Part shown: piece after piece, positions 1 through 8,724 of the stretch
How the letters are laid out: each line of letters starts with the position of its first letter
How positions within the stretch are numbered: the first letter of the stretch is position 1
Origin: Phellopilus nigrolimitatus
Lineage: Eukaryota > Basidiomycota > Agaricomycetes > Hymenochaetales > Hymenochaetaceae
Length of the DNA stretch: 33,585 bases
NCBI GenBank assembly: GCA_021029095.1
Contig: JAJOHG010000281.1
Span: forward strand, 1-33,585
Reading direction: 5' to 3'
Made by a program: the position numbers and the translations under genes
Notes under the pieces: model-generated
Database searches by the model: none
Told to the model about the DNA's origin: nothing
The model's input: only the letters and a program-made list of their open reading frames with translations

Positions 1-2344
1 CTCGGGAGCAGAAGGCCAAAGACGGCAACAGGCGAGCATTGAAAATGCCGACACCGCAAACCGCCATCTGCCCATCACGACACTCGGGATTGCTCAAATC
101 ACGCTTCTTGTTTTTGGTATGCCATGCCAAGAATCTCCCAGCGAGTATTCGAATCGCTCAGGTGACGACGCGTTTTGTCATTACCTACAGGTGTAGAAGC
201 TCAAGTTCCTCCAAATGATGAAGTGTTTTAGATCTCTTACGTAGCTGGCTTCTGAGCGACTGCTATCCTGCTCGGAAGCTTTATCCTCCCTCAGAGAGGA
301 AATTGCACGCAGAGCCCTCTACGCATCTGACAGCGGAAGTGTACATGTACACCCCTTCGTCTGGACCACCAAAAGAAAAAAATAACGATCGGCTGGAGTG
401 TACTGAATTACGGCTCGTACAGATGCTGCGTCGTGTCTTATGTTCGGGTTTGATCACAAGTCAGCTTCGGGTGCCGTCTTTTTCTTCGTTTCATATGCAG
501 GTCAAAACAAAGAAGAAAAAAAGGAAAAACTGTTCCGGAACATTCACGGGATGACGGACCATCCTGCGCCTGGCCGTCGAGTACAAAAAGAGAAAAACAT
601 ATTCCTGAAACCAACGGGGCCACTTGGTCCTTGGAGATATATGCACAGAGGAGCGGAGCTCATTCACAATGCGCTTTTAGTAATGCGAATCCTCAAACTA
701 AGGGTGGTCCTCGAAAGAGCGCGCAGACATCACGTGTCACGAAGACCCGCCCGGACGCGCTTCGAAAAACGCGCATTGCCGGCGCAGGATATGCCCCACC
801 CACCCGTCGACGCGCGCGGCCTCCCAACGGCAGGTGCAAACTTCAAGCGGGGGTTGTCTTGAACTTTTTCCACCTGCTCGCGTGCGCCCGCCCGCCCGGC
901 CGGTCCGATCTCAACCACCGATCCTGTGGCCGCCCCGCGCGCGCCGCGCGTTTCCCATGGGCTGTGTCTGTCTGTCTGTCCCGGGAGAGAGCTCCGCGCG
1001 CCTGAAGAGGCCCCGGAGGGCCTGTCCGGTGACCCGACAGCAAAAGGAACGGCCCCCCGCCACGCACACGCAACAAGAGCACCCTCCCGCGCGCGCGCGG
1101 CAGAAACGGCAGAAACGGCAGAAAGCTTCGAGGAAGGGTGGGTGGCCAGCCGCACGCGCGGCCCCGGGGACCCTTGGCCGCGCAGAGCTGAGAGGAACCC
1201 GTCGACACCTGCACATTCTTCTTAGTACATGTATACAGCGCGGACTGAATCGCGAAAGCGGCCGTCCAAACGCCCCCCGCGGCTCCTGCCTTCGGTTTCT
1301 GCTTCGGCTCCTGCTTCTGGCTCTGCTTCTCGTCCGCCTTCTGCCCTTTGCCTTCTGCCCATTCATCTCCCCTCCCACAGCCAGGCGCGTCTTCGCGCTT
1401 CCTGCCCTTCGTTTCGTGCCTTCGCTTCCTGGGCTCTACTCCTTCCGAGGGGCGAGTTTCGTGCATACGGACCTCAGCGGGAGTTCGTTCGCATGTGGCT
1501 CTTTGGCCCTTTTTGGGATATGCCGTGCCGGGGTGCTGAGAAATGCCTTAGGGACGCGTCTCTCATCACGATTCAAGAATAGAATACACTCATGAATCAT
1601 ACTGAAATGCATGACGCATTCATTGCTCTTGGCGATCGGTAAGGCGGCTGACTAAAGCTCAGGCATCTCTAACTGAGCTCATCATAAATCAAATACAGTG
1701 AAACACGGTATATCTATAATTACGCTTTCCAATTTCGATCGTCCGAATATACATACACAAGTACTGTACAGCTTTTTTTGGACATAACCCAGCAGAAAAG
1801 GCCTGTGATAAATACAGAAAGTATACGATGAGAGAGAATCACGAATCGCGAAGGACGAAGAACGAAGGGCAGGAGTCGGGGCTCGTGGAGATGATACATA
1901 TACAGCACGCCGGCACAAAAAAGATATGCGCGCCGACGAACATTAACCCAGGGGCGTGAGACAGACAGACAGCAGATGCGGACAAGAGTAAAGGCGTTGT
2001 TGATGGTATGCACCGAACCTGGCGTTGGGTGGCGGATATGAAACGGGCGGTATGGTAGCGAAAATAAGTGACGGTGGCTGTAGAGGCGGCGGCGGAATGG
2101 CGGAGAAAGAAAGATACACGAAAGCCGGGCGCGTCGGCAATAATAATCATACAGTCTGGCGTCCACGGGTCCGCGGCGCGCATTAGAAACCTTTCTTTAC
2201 GCAAGCGAATGTGACGTGCGTATGGGGATGCAGAAGCGCGCGTGTCGTGCGCCGCCGCAAACAGTGTTCTCGGGATTGGGGGTTGGGATAATGATAGCGC
2301 GGCGCACGCTGCTGCGCGTTTTGGGCGGCCGGCCCGCTCAGCTC
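1..2344. other. GC-rich stretch with no convincing gene
   Basis: I see no supportable gene here. Bases about 700-1,560 are very GC-rich and carry open frames on both strands. These have low-complexity Arg/Ala/Pro composition, no recognisable domain and no consistent splice pattern, so they look like by-products of base composition. Visible simple repeats are a CTGT run near 966-980, a 9-bp AACGGCAGA-type repeat near 1,103-1,128, and a degenerate CTTCTGCCTTCGG-like series at about 1,288-1,370. Bases about 1,680-2,340 lie downstream of the minus-strand gene that ends at 2,345 and may hold its 3' untranslated region. Confidence 0.5.
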
Positions 2345-3184
2345 TCAGTTGAAGCCGTCGAAGTGGCCCTTGAGGATGCGCTCGCCCATCGGGCTCGGCG
2401 CGCGGCGCGGGCGGGCGCCCTCGGCGCCGGGCACGCCGAGGGTCGACGAGCGCCGCGCGCCGCGCACGGGGGTCGGGGAGCCCGGGGACGTCGCCGTGCG
2501 GGGCGGCGAGACGGCGCGCACGGGGGCCGGGGCCGCGGGCGGCGCGGGGATCTGGGGCTGTCCGCGTGCGTGCAACAATAAGCAATCAAGAATAGCAATA
2601 ATAGAGTGGTGTGAACTCACGCGGACGAGCGCGCTGCCGAGGCTGAGGCGGCGCAGGAGGCCCGCGCCGCGCTCGTGCTGGCCGGGCGTGGCCGGGGCGG
2701 GCGCGGGGGCGGCGGGGAAGCGGGGCGCGGCGGGGGCCCAGGCGGCGGCGGCGCTCATGCGGCGGGCGTGCCGCACGACGGCGGGCTCGGGCTCGCCCTC
2801 GTCTCCCTCGTCGATGGGCGGCTCCTGGGGCTTCGGCGGCCGGGCGGCGAAGCCGCGGCCGAGGGAGCCGAAGCCGGAGGTCGGGCTCTGCGGCACGGTG
2901 TTATTGCTGCTGGCGTTGCTGGTGGTGTTGTTCTTGGGCGGGGCGGCGAAGAAGAAGGAGAGGATGGGGGAGGTGGACGGGGAGACGGCGCGCTCGGCGG
3001 TGGCGAAGCGCGGGGGCGGGACGGAGGAGGTGGGGGTCTGCGGGGAGGGCGAGCTCGCTTCGTCTTCGGATGAGGAAGAGCCGGAGGAGGAGGGCGAGCG
3101 CGCGCGGGCGTGGGCGTGCGAGTGCGGGTTTGGGTTTGAGGGGATGGAGATGGGGCGGGAGTGCTTTATTTTGTTGTCAGACAT
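2345..3184 (-). CDS. Ser/Pro/Ala-rich hypothetical protein, two exons
   Basis: The frame opens with ATG at 3184-3182, downstream of a TATA box and pyrimidine-rich leader, and ends at 2345. Unspliced it is 279 residues. Positions 2558-2620 have a GTGAGT donor and a CGGACAG acceptor and are probably a 63-nt intron. That length is a multiple of three without stops, so the gene stays open spliced (258 residues) or unspliced. The protein is mostly disordered: a His/Ala/Arg-rich start, a Ser/Glu stretch (SSGSSSSEDEASSPSP), many Ser-Pro and Thr-Pro pairs, and Pro/Ala runs. The C-terminus (MGERILKGHFDGFN) is the least degenerate part and resembles a tail I recall from basidiomycete hypothetical proteins. 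There are no membrane segments. Serine-proline density suggests phospho-regulation, which is inference. Function unknown. Confidence 0.75.
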   Translation of the reverse strand: MSDNKIKHSRPISIPSNPNPHSHAHARARSPSSSGSSSSEDEASSPSPQTPTSSVPPPRFATAERAVSPSTSPILSFFFAAPPKNNTTSNASSNNTVPQSPTSGFGSLGRGFAARPPKPQEPPIDEGDEGEPEPAVVRHARRMSAAAAWAPAAPRFPAAPAPAPATPGQHERGAGLLRRLSLGSALVRVSSHHSIIAILDCLLLHARGQPQIPAPPAAPAPVRAVSPPRTATSPGSPTPVRGARRSSTLGVPGAEGARPRRAPSPMGERILKGHFDGFN

Positions 3185-3229
3185 ATTATTTCGTAGTTTA
3201 ATTTGAATGGAATGCAGAAGGTACGTAGA

Positions 3230-3290
3230 TGCGATGGGAGGAGAGACAGAGGGAAGGAGGGAGAGTAGCAGAGAGAGCGTTTATATGCCT
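3230..3290 (-). promoter_or_regulatory. TATA box and CT-rich leader of the Ser/Pro-rich gene
   Basis: On the minus strand a TATAAA lies at 3285-3280, about 96 nt before the ATG at 3184. Between them runs a long pyrimidine tract (GA-rich on the plus strand, about 3,235-3,278). A TATA box followed by a CT-rich block is a common core-promoter layout in filamentous fungi. It supports the chosen start codon. Confidence 0.6.
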
Positions 3291-3299
3291 CTGGGACGG

Positions 3300-4289
3300 G
3301 AAGCACAGCCGCCGCTGGCATTGAGTCGTGCTTTTGGATCTCAGCTGCTCTTCAGTCGCTAACGCTTCTCCGTAAGTCACCTGGCTCCATATCCCACGTA
3401 ATAACAACCTTATTTCCCCGCAGCTTGCCCCTTCCGGTATCTGCACTTCCGAACACGGCATCCCGAGTTCCCTGCTTACATGTACATGTACCTATGTATG
3501 TATATTTCCCCGCCTTTTGCTTAGCGCACACCACGTACTCCACTTGCGCCGCTTGCTGGCGCCAGGCGCGTCCGTCCGCGGCGCCCGCCTCGCCCTCGCC
3601 TCTCCGAAGCGCAGCCGCGCGATCCCCTCGGCGAAGGCTCTCTAGCCCTTCATTGCAGTCACCTTCTCGCCTTCTCTCGCACGTCCAAAGCGGGCCCGTT
3701 GACGCTTGCTATGACGCTCGCCTGCTCCAGCCTCGCCAGGCCGGTTGCCATTCCACAACGTCTACAACAACGCCCCTGCGTATGTACGTGCCACATCAGA
3801 CCCTTTATTCACGCGTATGCTTCGCAGAGCGGGCTAGAGCGCTTCGCTCCGACCGTCGGCGCCCCGCCGAGCCCTCCGTAGCATTTCTGCACGCTCGGGT
3901 TACGAGGCTATTGTCCCCGTCCGTCGCCAGACACACCCATCCGACAATCGCCGCTTCTTACAATGCGCTCTCCCCTCCGTCACCTCGCCCTTCTGCACTC
4001 GTCAAACGGCCGTGCAAGATCCCCAACGGACGGCCCCGTTCCGCTCCTAGAAGGGGGCTTCTCGGGATCGGGGCGATCGACGCGAGCCCCCCCTGTGCCC
4101 GCACACCTGACCACGGCGAGGAACGTACAGTACATGTAAATCATGCAATCAATTCCAAAATGCCTGAATGCCTGCGTCAGCTGCACCTCGGCAGGCGCCT
4201 CCGAGAGCCCCTCTGAGTCACACTCCCGAGACAGGCTCCGTCCTGGCAGCCTCACCGCCGCTCTGCCCCCGCACCATGTCTCACCTCTG
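3300..4289. other. Pyrimidine-rich gene-free stretch
   Basis: There is no supportable gene. A 263-codon open frame runs across most of it, but the translation is a Ser/Pro/Arg/Ala mix following CT-rich composition, with no domain. TACATGTA-type palindromes appear at about 3,479-3,490 and 4,131-4,138. The left end serves as upstream region of the minus-strand gene starting at 3184. Confidence 0.45.
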
Positions 4290-5170
4290 CTCCTCGAGGA
4301 CGCGCCCTCGATCAGGCCCCGCTGCGCTGCCTTCTTGCGAACCGCCACGGCACTCCGACAGCGTGCCCTTAGTCACGCCAGGCCCGAAATACAAAGTATC
4401 TTTAGCATTTTGCCAGTTCTCGCCTGACTTTTCGAGTGGCTATTTTGGGGTTTCTGACGCAGCCAGATCTTCCTCAGATACAGATGGAGATGGAGATGGA
4501 CGCTGGACGCTGGAGACTACTTTAGCCCCTTGCCCCCACCACCCATACCAGTGCTACCGTGCCGGTGAGTGTCTCAACGAGGAGTCTAGACGTCGTCGAG
4601 GCAGCCTAGACGACTCTGTACTAATACGGCTCGACGCATGCACCTCCGTCTCTTATCGCGGCTCATCGGCGGACGGGCATTACTGATGGGCTCGCAGGCC
4701 AACGCCGACGCTGAGTCGAGACTTTCTTTCTTCTGTTCGTCTTCACCCTGGGTCTATCCAGAGCAGATGTCGCATCGCACTCCTTATCACGGCACGTCGA
4801 CCGCGCTGTCCTGCTCGTCAGCGTGTCCCACCATCCGTCCCCATCCTCTGGTTTTCAAACTGCTCAATCGCAGATGCCCCCTCATTCATCCATATCTAAT
4901 ATCTAGCAGACGCAAAGTGCTGCTGCTCGATCCATCTGCACGCATCACACTTCTGTGCCTCCTTCACAGACAGACCTAGCGAGCCGAGCGTGCTCTCTCT
5001 CGACCTTGCGTGTCTGGCTGTGTAAGGACTTTCAAGCTGCTTGATGTGTGCACATTGTGTATCAGCGCAGCATATGCCGGTTATTCGACGCTACCTCCTA
5101 CTACATATATCATTGTCGATTCGAACTAGACAGCTTCCTGTACGATCTGTAATCGGCGTTATTAATATTA
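4290..5170 (+). repeat. Dispersed repeat, copy R1 (longest)
   Basis: This is the longest copy of a repeat family seen four times. Shared landmarks in order are: TTCTTGCGAACCGCCACGGC near 4,334; GCAGCCAGATCTTC near 4,460; TCTTATCGCGGCTCATCGG near 4,651; GCTGAGTCGAGA near 4,711; CGATCCATCTGCACGC near 4,927; GACCTAGCGAGCCGAGCG near 4,974; TTGCGTGTCTGGCTGTG near 5,005; and a TGTGCACATTGTGTATCAGCG block near 5,045. Copies differ by many substitutions and small indels. No conserved open frame, terminal inverted repeat or poly-A tail is evident, so a decayed non-autonomous mobile element is the best guess. Edges are set by where R1 and R4 stop matching and are accurate to a few tens of bases. Confidence 0.75.
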
Positions 5171-5280
5171 TATGGCAAGTGTTTTGTTTCGAGGACCACC
5201 CATACGTGCGTGCTTGGCGATGGGGCTCTGCCCACTCATTGGCTGCGCACAGAATCGACGTCCGTACGAGCCGCTAAGAC

Positions 5281-5475
5281 ATGCTCGACTTCCGCTCCGA
5301 GATGGGGGCCATTCGCGAGCGCCGAGGCTCGAGCGAAAAGACATCCAACGTCGTTCTCAGCATAATCGCCCAGTCCACCCAGTCCGGACGCGGAGTCATT
5401 CAGCAGACGCTGCTAACATGGGGCTTGAGTGTTAAGAAAAATCTGCTGTTTATCTTGAGCCGTAAGTACAGTACC
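5281..5475 (+). pseudogene. Fragment of an A-family gene (first conserved block)
   Basis: This stretch aligns in frame with A2 (from about 15,625). The 24 codons from CTCGAC match the A2 codons from CTCGAT without a gap: LDFRSEMGAIRERR against LDRCSEKDVIQECQ. It continues through VVLSIIAQ against TVLNIIDE and the nearly identical DNA TCATTCAGCAGACGC, to LLFILSR against LSFVLGR. The invariant CSE is changed to RSE, and the match ends at about 5,475, where repeat R2 begins. Both flanking exons are absent, so it is a relic. An ATG-started open frame of 113 codons runs from here into R2, but nothing suggests it is a functional gene. Confidence 0.65.
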
Positions 5476-5483
5476 CAAGTAGA

Positions 5484-6189
5484 GCGCTCTTGGTCACACC
5501 AGCCCCAAAATACATGTATCTTTGGCGTCTGCCTTCGAGCTGTATTTCCCACTGTCGCGCTCGGAAGAGCGGCTATTTTGGGAGTTTTGACGCAGCCAGA
5601 TCTTCTTCAGATACAGATGTGACCACCTTAGCGCTTACCCACCGCCGCCACACGGGTGCTACGTAGTGGGCGCGGCCGATGAGTGCTTCAACGAGGAGCC
5701 TAGATGGCGCTGAAGCAGCCTAGACGGTTCCGTACTGTTACGGGCTCGCCTCCGTCTCTTATCGCGGCTCATCGGCGGACGGGCATTACTGATGGGCTCG
5801 ACTCGCGAGGCTCGAGCCGCTCGAGCCTCGCGGGCCAACGTCGACGCTGAGTCGAGATTCTCTCTCTTCCGCTCGTTTCTCACTTGGGTCTGTCCAGAGC
5901 AGACCCAGCATCTGCCGCATTGCACTTCCTTATAACGATACGTCGACAGCGCTGCCCTGTTCGTCGGCGTGTCCCCATCCTCAATCGCAGATACCCCTTA
6001 ATTCATCCATATCTAATACATGCAAAGCGCCACTGCTCGATCCATCTGCACGCACCACACTTTTGCCCCTGCTTCACAGACAGACCTAGCGAGCCGAGCG
6101 CGCTCTCTCTCGACCTTGCGTGTCTGGCTGTGCGAAGGTAAGTTGTTTGATGTGTGCACGTTGTGTATCAGCGTACGCAGCATATGTAT
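5484..6189 (+). repeat. Dispersed repeat, copy R2
   Basis: This copy carries the same ordered landmarks as R1. AGCCAGATCTTCTTCAGATA is near 5,595, TCTTATCGCGGCTCATCGG near 5,757, GACCTAGCGAGCCGAGCG near 6,084 and the TGTGCACGTTGTGTATCAGCG block near 6,151. It starts directly after the A-gene fragment, inside the match to R1, so its left end is truncated. It holds a private insertion forming a perfect hairpin (5804-5832) absent from the other copies. Confidence 0.75.
5804..5832. repeat. Perfect 13-bp inverted repeat with 3-nt loop
   Basis: CGCGAGGCTCGAG (5804-5816), a CCG spacer and CTCGAGCCTCGCG (5820-5832) form a perfect palindrome within R2. At the matching place R1 and R3 read straight from GCTCG into CAGGCC or CGGGCC, so about 30 bases were gained only here. 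No terminator or regulatory role can be assigned. Confidence 0.85.
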
Positions 6190-6690
6190 GCCTCTGTACT
6201 AATACGGGTTCGACGCGTGCGCCCCCGTCCCTTATCGCGGCTCATCGGCGGACGGGTATCGCTGATGAGCTCGCGGGCCAACGTCGTCGCTGAGTCGAGA
6301 TTCTCTCTTCTGTTCGTCTTCACCCTGTGTCTGTCCAGAGCAGGCCCAGCATCTGCCGCATCGCGCTTCCTTATTACGATACGTCGACAGCGCTATTTGT
6401 TCGTCGGCGTGTCCCACCATCCGTCCCTAACCTCTCCCTGTCGATTGCCGTGTCGCTCATGTCCTTCGCTCATGCACATCGAGTGGATGCAAAGTGCTGC
6501 TGCTCGATCCATCTGCACGCACCATACTTTTTTGCCTGCTTCTCAGCACAGACCTAGCGAGCCGAGCGCGATCTCTCTTGACCTTGCGTGTCTGGCTAAG
6601 TGAGGGTTTTCGAATTGTTTGGTGTGTGCACATTGTATATCAGCGCACGCAGCCATATGCCTGTTTCCTACTACATACAATATAGTACGC
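6190..6690 (+). repeat. Dispersed repeat, copy R3 (right part only)
   Basis: This copy lies in direct tandem with R2 and begins at the CTCTGTACTAATACG landmark, so it lacks the left third of the element. It keeps the TTATCGCGGCTCATCGGCGG block near 6,231, GCTGAGTCGAGA near 6,290, CGATCCATCTGCACGCACC near 6,505, GACCTAGCGAGCCGAGCG near 6,551 and the final block near 6,625. The next 200 bases are AT-rich with nothing recognisable. Confidence 0.7.
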
Positions 6691-6894
6691 CTCCTTTATA
6701 GTAGATACCCAATCGTATTTTTGCCCGTTTCACCATACAAAGCTACTTTCCGCTGTATAAAATATATAGAACGATTGCTGACTATACTGAGATTGCTATA
6801 TGAAAATTTAATGAGATCCTGTGTTCAGAACAAAATGAAAACAAATAATTCTCGAAAATAAGGATTTGTCACGGACACAGACTATATCGATCCT

Positions 6895-7019
6895 TGTAAG
6901 AGGCAGTACATTCGGCACTTGCCCAGGTCGTAAGAGACGCCGTCAATACCGATCGCAATGTCTAACCGCCACCACCATACGGCTGGCGACGCAGCGGGCG
7001 AATGTTTGCTGAAGACATG
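6895..7019 (-). pseudogene. Remnant of an Hsp70-like first exon (H1 remnant)
   Basis: On the minus strand the sequence from ATG at 7019 repeats the H3 first exon: MSSANIR is identical. The DNA for the phosphate-1 loop is recognisable (GCGATCGGTATTGACG against GTGATCGGTATTGACG in H3), as is the end of the exon (GACCTGGGCAAGTGCC). About 20 bases covering the GTTFSG codons are deleted, and an in-frame TAG follows the Gly-rich residues. Everything after exon 1 is gone. About 140 bases upstream also match the H3 upstream region. It is the stub of a lost Hsp70-like gene whose head-to-head partner A1 survives. Confidence 0.8.
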
Positions 7020-7165
7020 GGTGAAATGCAAGGCTGACACTACCTATGTGATGGTCCCTTATAAGTCTTAGAACCTCGAGGCATCACCTTCGAAAACCTA
7101 TTATGCTGCAAGTCGAAGAGACCGAAGGGCACGCTTTTAATATCAAGACTTTCATGCGTGAAGAC
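7020..7165 (-). other. Duplicate of the H3 upstream region
   Basis: Positions 7,020-7,165 match about 20,141-20,285 upstream of H3, including CCCTTATAAGTCTTAGAACC and TATTATGCTGCAAGTCGAAG. On the minus strand both copies carry a TATAAG about 45-50 nt before the ATG, a possible TATA element. Both also keep a coding-like frame (DLQHNR or DLQHNRVSKVMPRGSKTYKG in H3; F for V here). The remaining bases to about 7,490 show no gene. Confidence 0.65.
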
Positions 7166-7489
7166 TGTAGACAGATAAGATGGAAAGGGTACTGGTCGGT
7201 CGGCGGTCTGTATGTGATGTTGCTTCTAAGCCGAGTGTCCAAAGCAGCCTCTCCGAAAATCTAATCCTCCACGAGGCCGGCCGCAGAATGCACGAAAGGT
7301 GTGGTAAAGCGCATGACGACCTCGCTTGTAAGATCCAGCTTTCGACAAGCGCTCTTCACGAATTCCCTCCAGCAAGCCCAAGGTAGCGCACTTCAGCTTT
7401 TCTCCAGACATTGCAGTAATAACTGAGCTCATCCTTGCTGCTTGGAAAGTATCCAACAGAAATGCTACCTAAAGTAGCGTTGCTCCTCT

Positions 7490-7725
7490 TGCGCTGGTTA
7501 TGGACTGCCTGGCTGGTGTGGCTCGTACTAGTGTGGTTATCGTGCTCTTACCTGGTGTGGCACATATTAGAGCGCTTAAAGTGGCTGGTATGGCTCATAC
7601 AGCCCATACTAGCGCACTCTAATAAGTGGATGTGGCCCATACTAGCATGCTCTAAGTGGCTGGTGCGGCTCATACGGCCCATACTAGCGTGCGTTAAGTG
7701 GGTGCGGCTCAAACTAGCACGCGAT
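7490..7725 (+). repeat. Degenerate minisatellite upstream of A1
   Basis: Units of roughly 30-45 bp containing AAGTGG-CTGGT-TGGCTCATAC-GCCCATACTAGC recur about four to five times with substitutions and partial units, clearest between 7,570 and 7,720. The plus-strand frame across it stays open as a Trp/Leu/Ile-rich repeat (such as WLVWLIQPILA), but it begins at TTG and ends at the TAG at 7861. I read it as repeat DNA, not a membrane protein. Confidence 0.6.
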
Positions 7726-7872
7726 TGTAAAATACGCGGAAAGAGCGCGGAACCGGAGCCTAGAGAGATTACAGAAAGCCAACGGCCCAACGTGAGTAGA
7801 TCACAGAACAGGCCAGATACGTTGCAGCTTCTTTGCTTCAACGAACTCACGCGACACATGTAGGATACCATC

Positions 7873-8724
7873 GAGGGGCGTCAAGCGGAAGTGGTCGGAC
7901 ACGGAGCAGAAGAACCATTGTGCGACAGCCCACTGGCCAATAATGACGGTGTCCTTCCTTATGTGGAAGACTCGTTGGCAGAAGGGCCCAGCGTCGAAGG
8001 AAGTCTTGACGGTAATTCGGCGAGAAAGGATGGCGTCGAACTTTCGCCCGAAGATGGCTCCTCGATAGAGGTCAAGCCTAATATCGAGGAAAGCCGCGAA
8101 GTCGGCTCAGAGAAGAAGGACGGCACCCCTCCCCACGCGGAGAACCGAGCGGTGAAGAGCAAATCCGTATCGATCCCGAACCCGGGGCCCAGACCACCGG
8201 GATTCCCCTTTCGCCAGAAGTGAAAGGGAATAACACCAAAGAGCATCTTGACGACTCTATGGCAGGATCATCCATTGATAGTGCTGGGATGAAAACAGTC
8301 GAGGGGCGTCAGGCGGAAGTGGTCGGACACGGAGTAGAAGGGCCATTTTGCGACAGCCCACTGGCCAAGAATGACGGTGTCCTTCCTTGTGTGGAAGAGA
8401 CGTTGGCAGAAGGGCCTAGCGCCGAAGGAAGTCTTGTCGGCCATTCGGCGAGAAAGGATGGCGTCGCGCTTTCTCCCGAAGATGGCTCCTCGGTAGCGGA
8501 TAAGCCTAATATCGAGGAAAGCCTCGAAGTCGGCTCAGAGAAGAAAGACGGCACCCCTCTCCACGGAGAACCGAGCGGTGAAGAGCAACTTCGTATCGGT
8601 CCCGAACCCGGGGCCCAGACCACTGGGATTTCCCTTTCGCCAGAAGTGAAAGGGAATAACACCAAGGAGCATCTTGACGACTCTATGGCAGGCCCACCCA
8701 TTAATAGTGCTGGGATGAAAACAG
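7873..8724 (+). repeat. Tandem duplication of about 426 bp in the A1 5' part
   Basis: Positions 7,873-8,300 are repeated at 8,301-8,724 with roughly 90 % identity. Both copies encode blocks such as CDSPLA-NDGVLP, SARKDGV-LSPEDGSS and EVGSEKKDGTP. The offset is 428 bases at the left and 426 at the right, because the first copy has two extra bases at about 8,136-8,139 (CACGCGGAG against CACGGAG). An offset of 426 preserves frame, so the duplication was coding. The 2-base change and a TAG at 7861 now put the first copy out of frame with the rest of A1. Confidence 0.85.

Noticed and set aside
834..1595. Long overlapping open frames on both strands in the GC-rich left part
   Set aside because: Translations are Arg/Ala/Pro/Ser mixtures that follow base composition. 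No domain, no consistent splice signals, and several frames are equally open.
2349..3206. Plus-strand 285-codon frame opposite the Ser/Pro-rich gene
   Set aside because: Gly/Ala/Arg-rich antisense shadow in GC-rich DNA. The minus strand has the ATG, TATA box, pyrimidine leader and intron.
3425..4216. 263-codon plus-strand frame
   Set aside because: Low-complexity Ser/Pro/Arg translation in CT-rich DNA that starts at a non-ATG codon, with no supporting promoter or family.
4290..6690. CRISPR-like array or rDNA repeats
   Set aside because: Units are hundreds of bases long, divergent and without regular spacers. No rRNA sequence is recognisable, and the genome is eukaryotic.
7435..7863. Trp/Leu-rich 140-residue protein that could look like membrane helices
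   Set aside because: It is a translated minisatellite, starts at TTG, and its hydrophobicity reflects the repeat unit.
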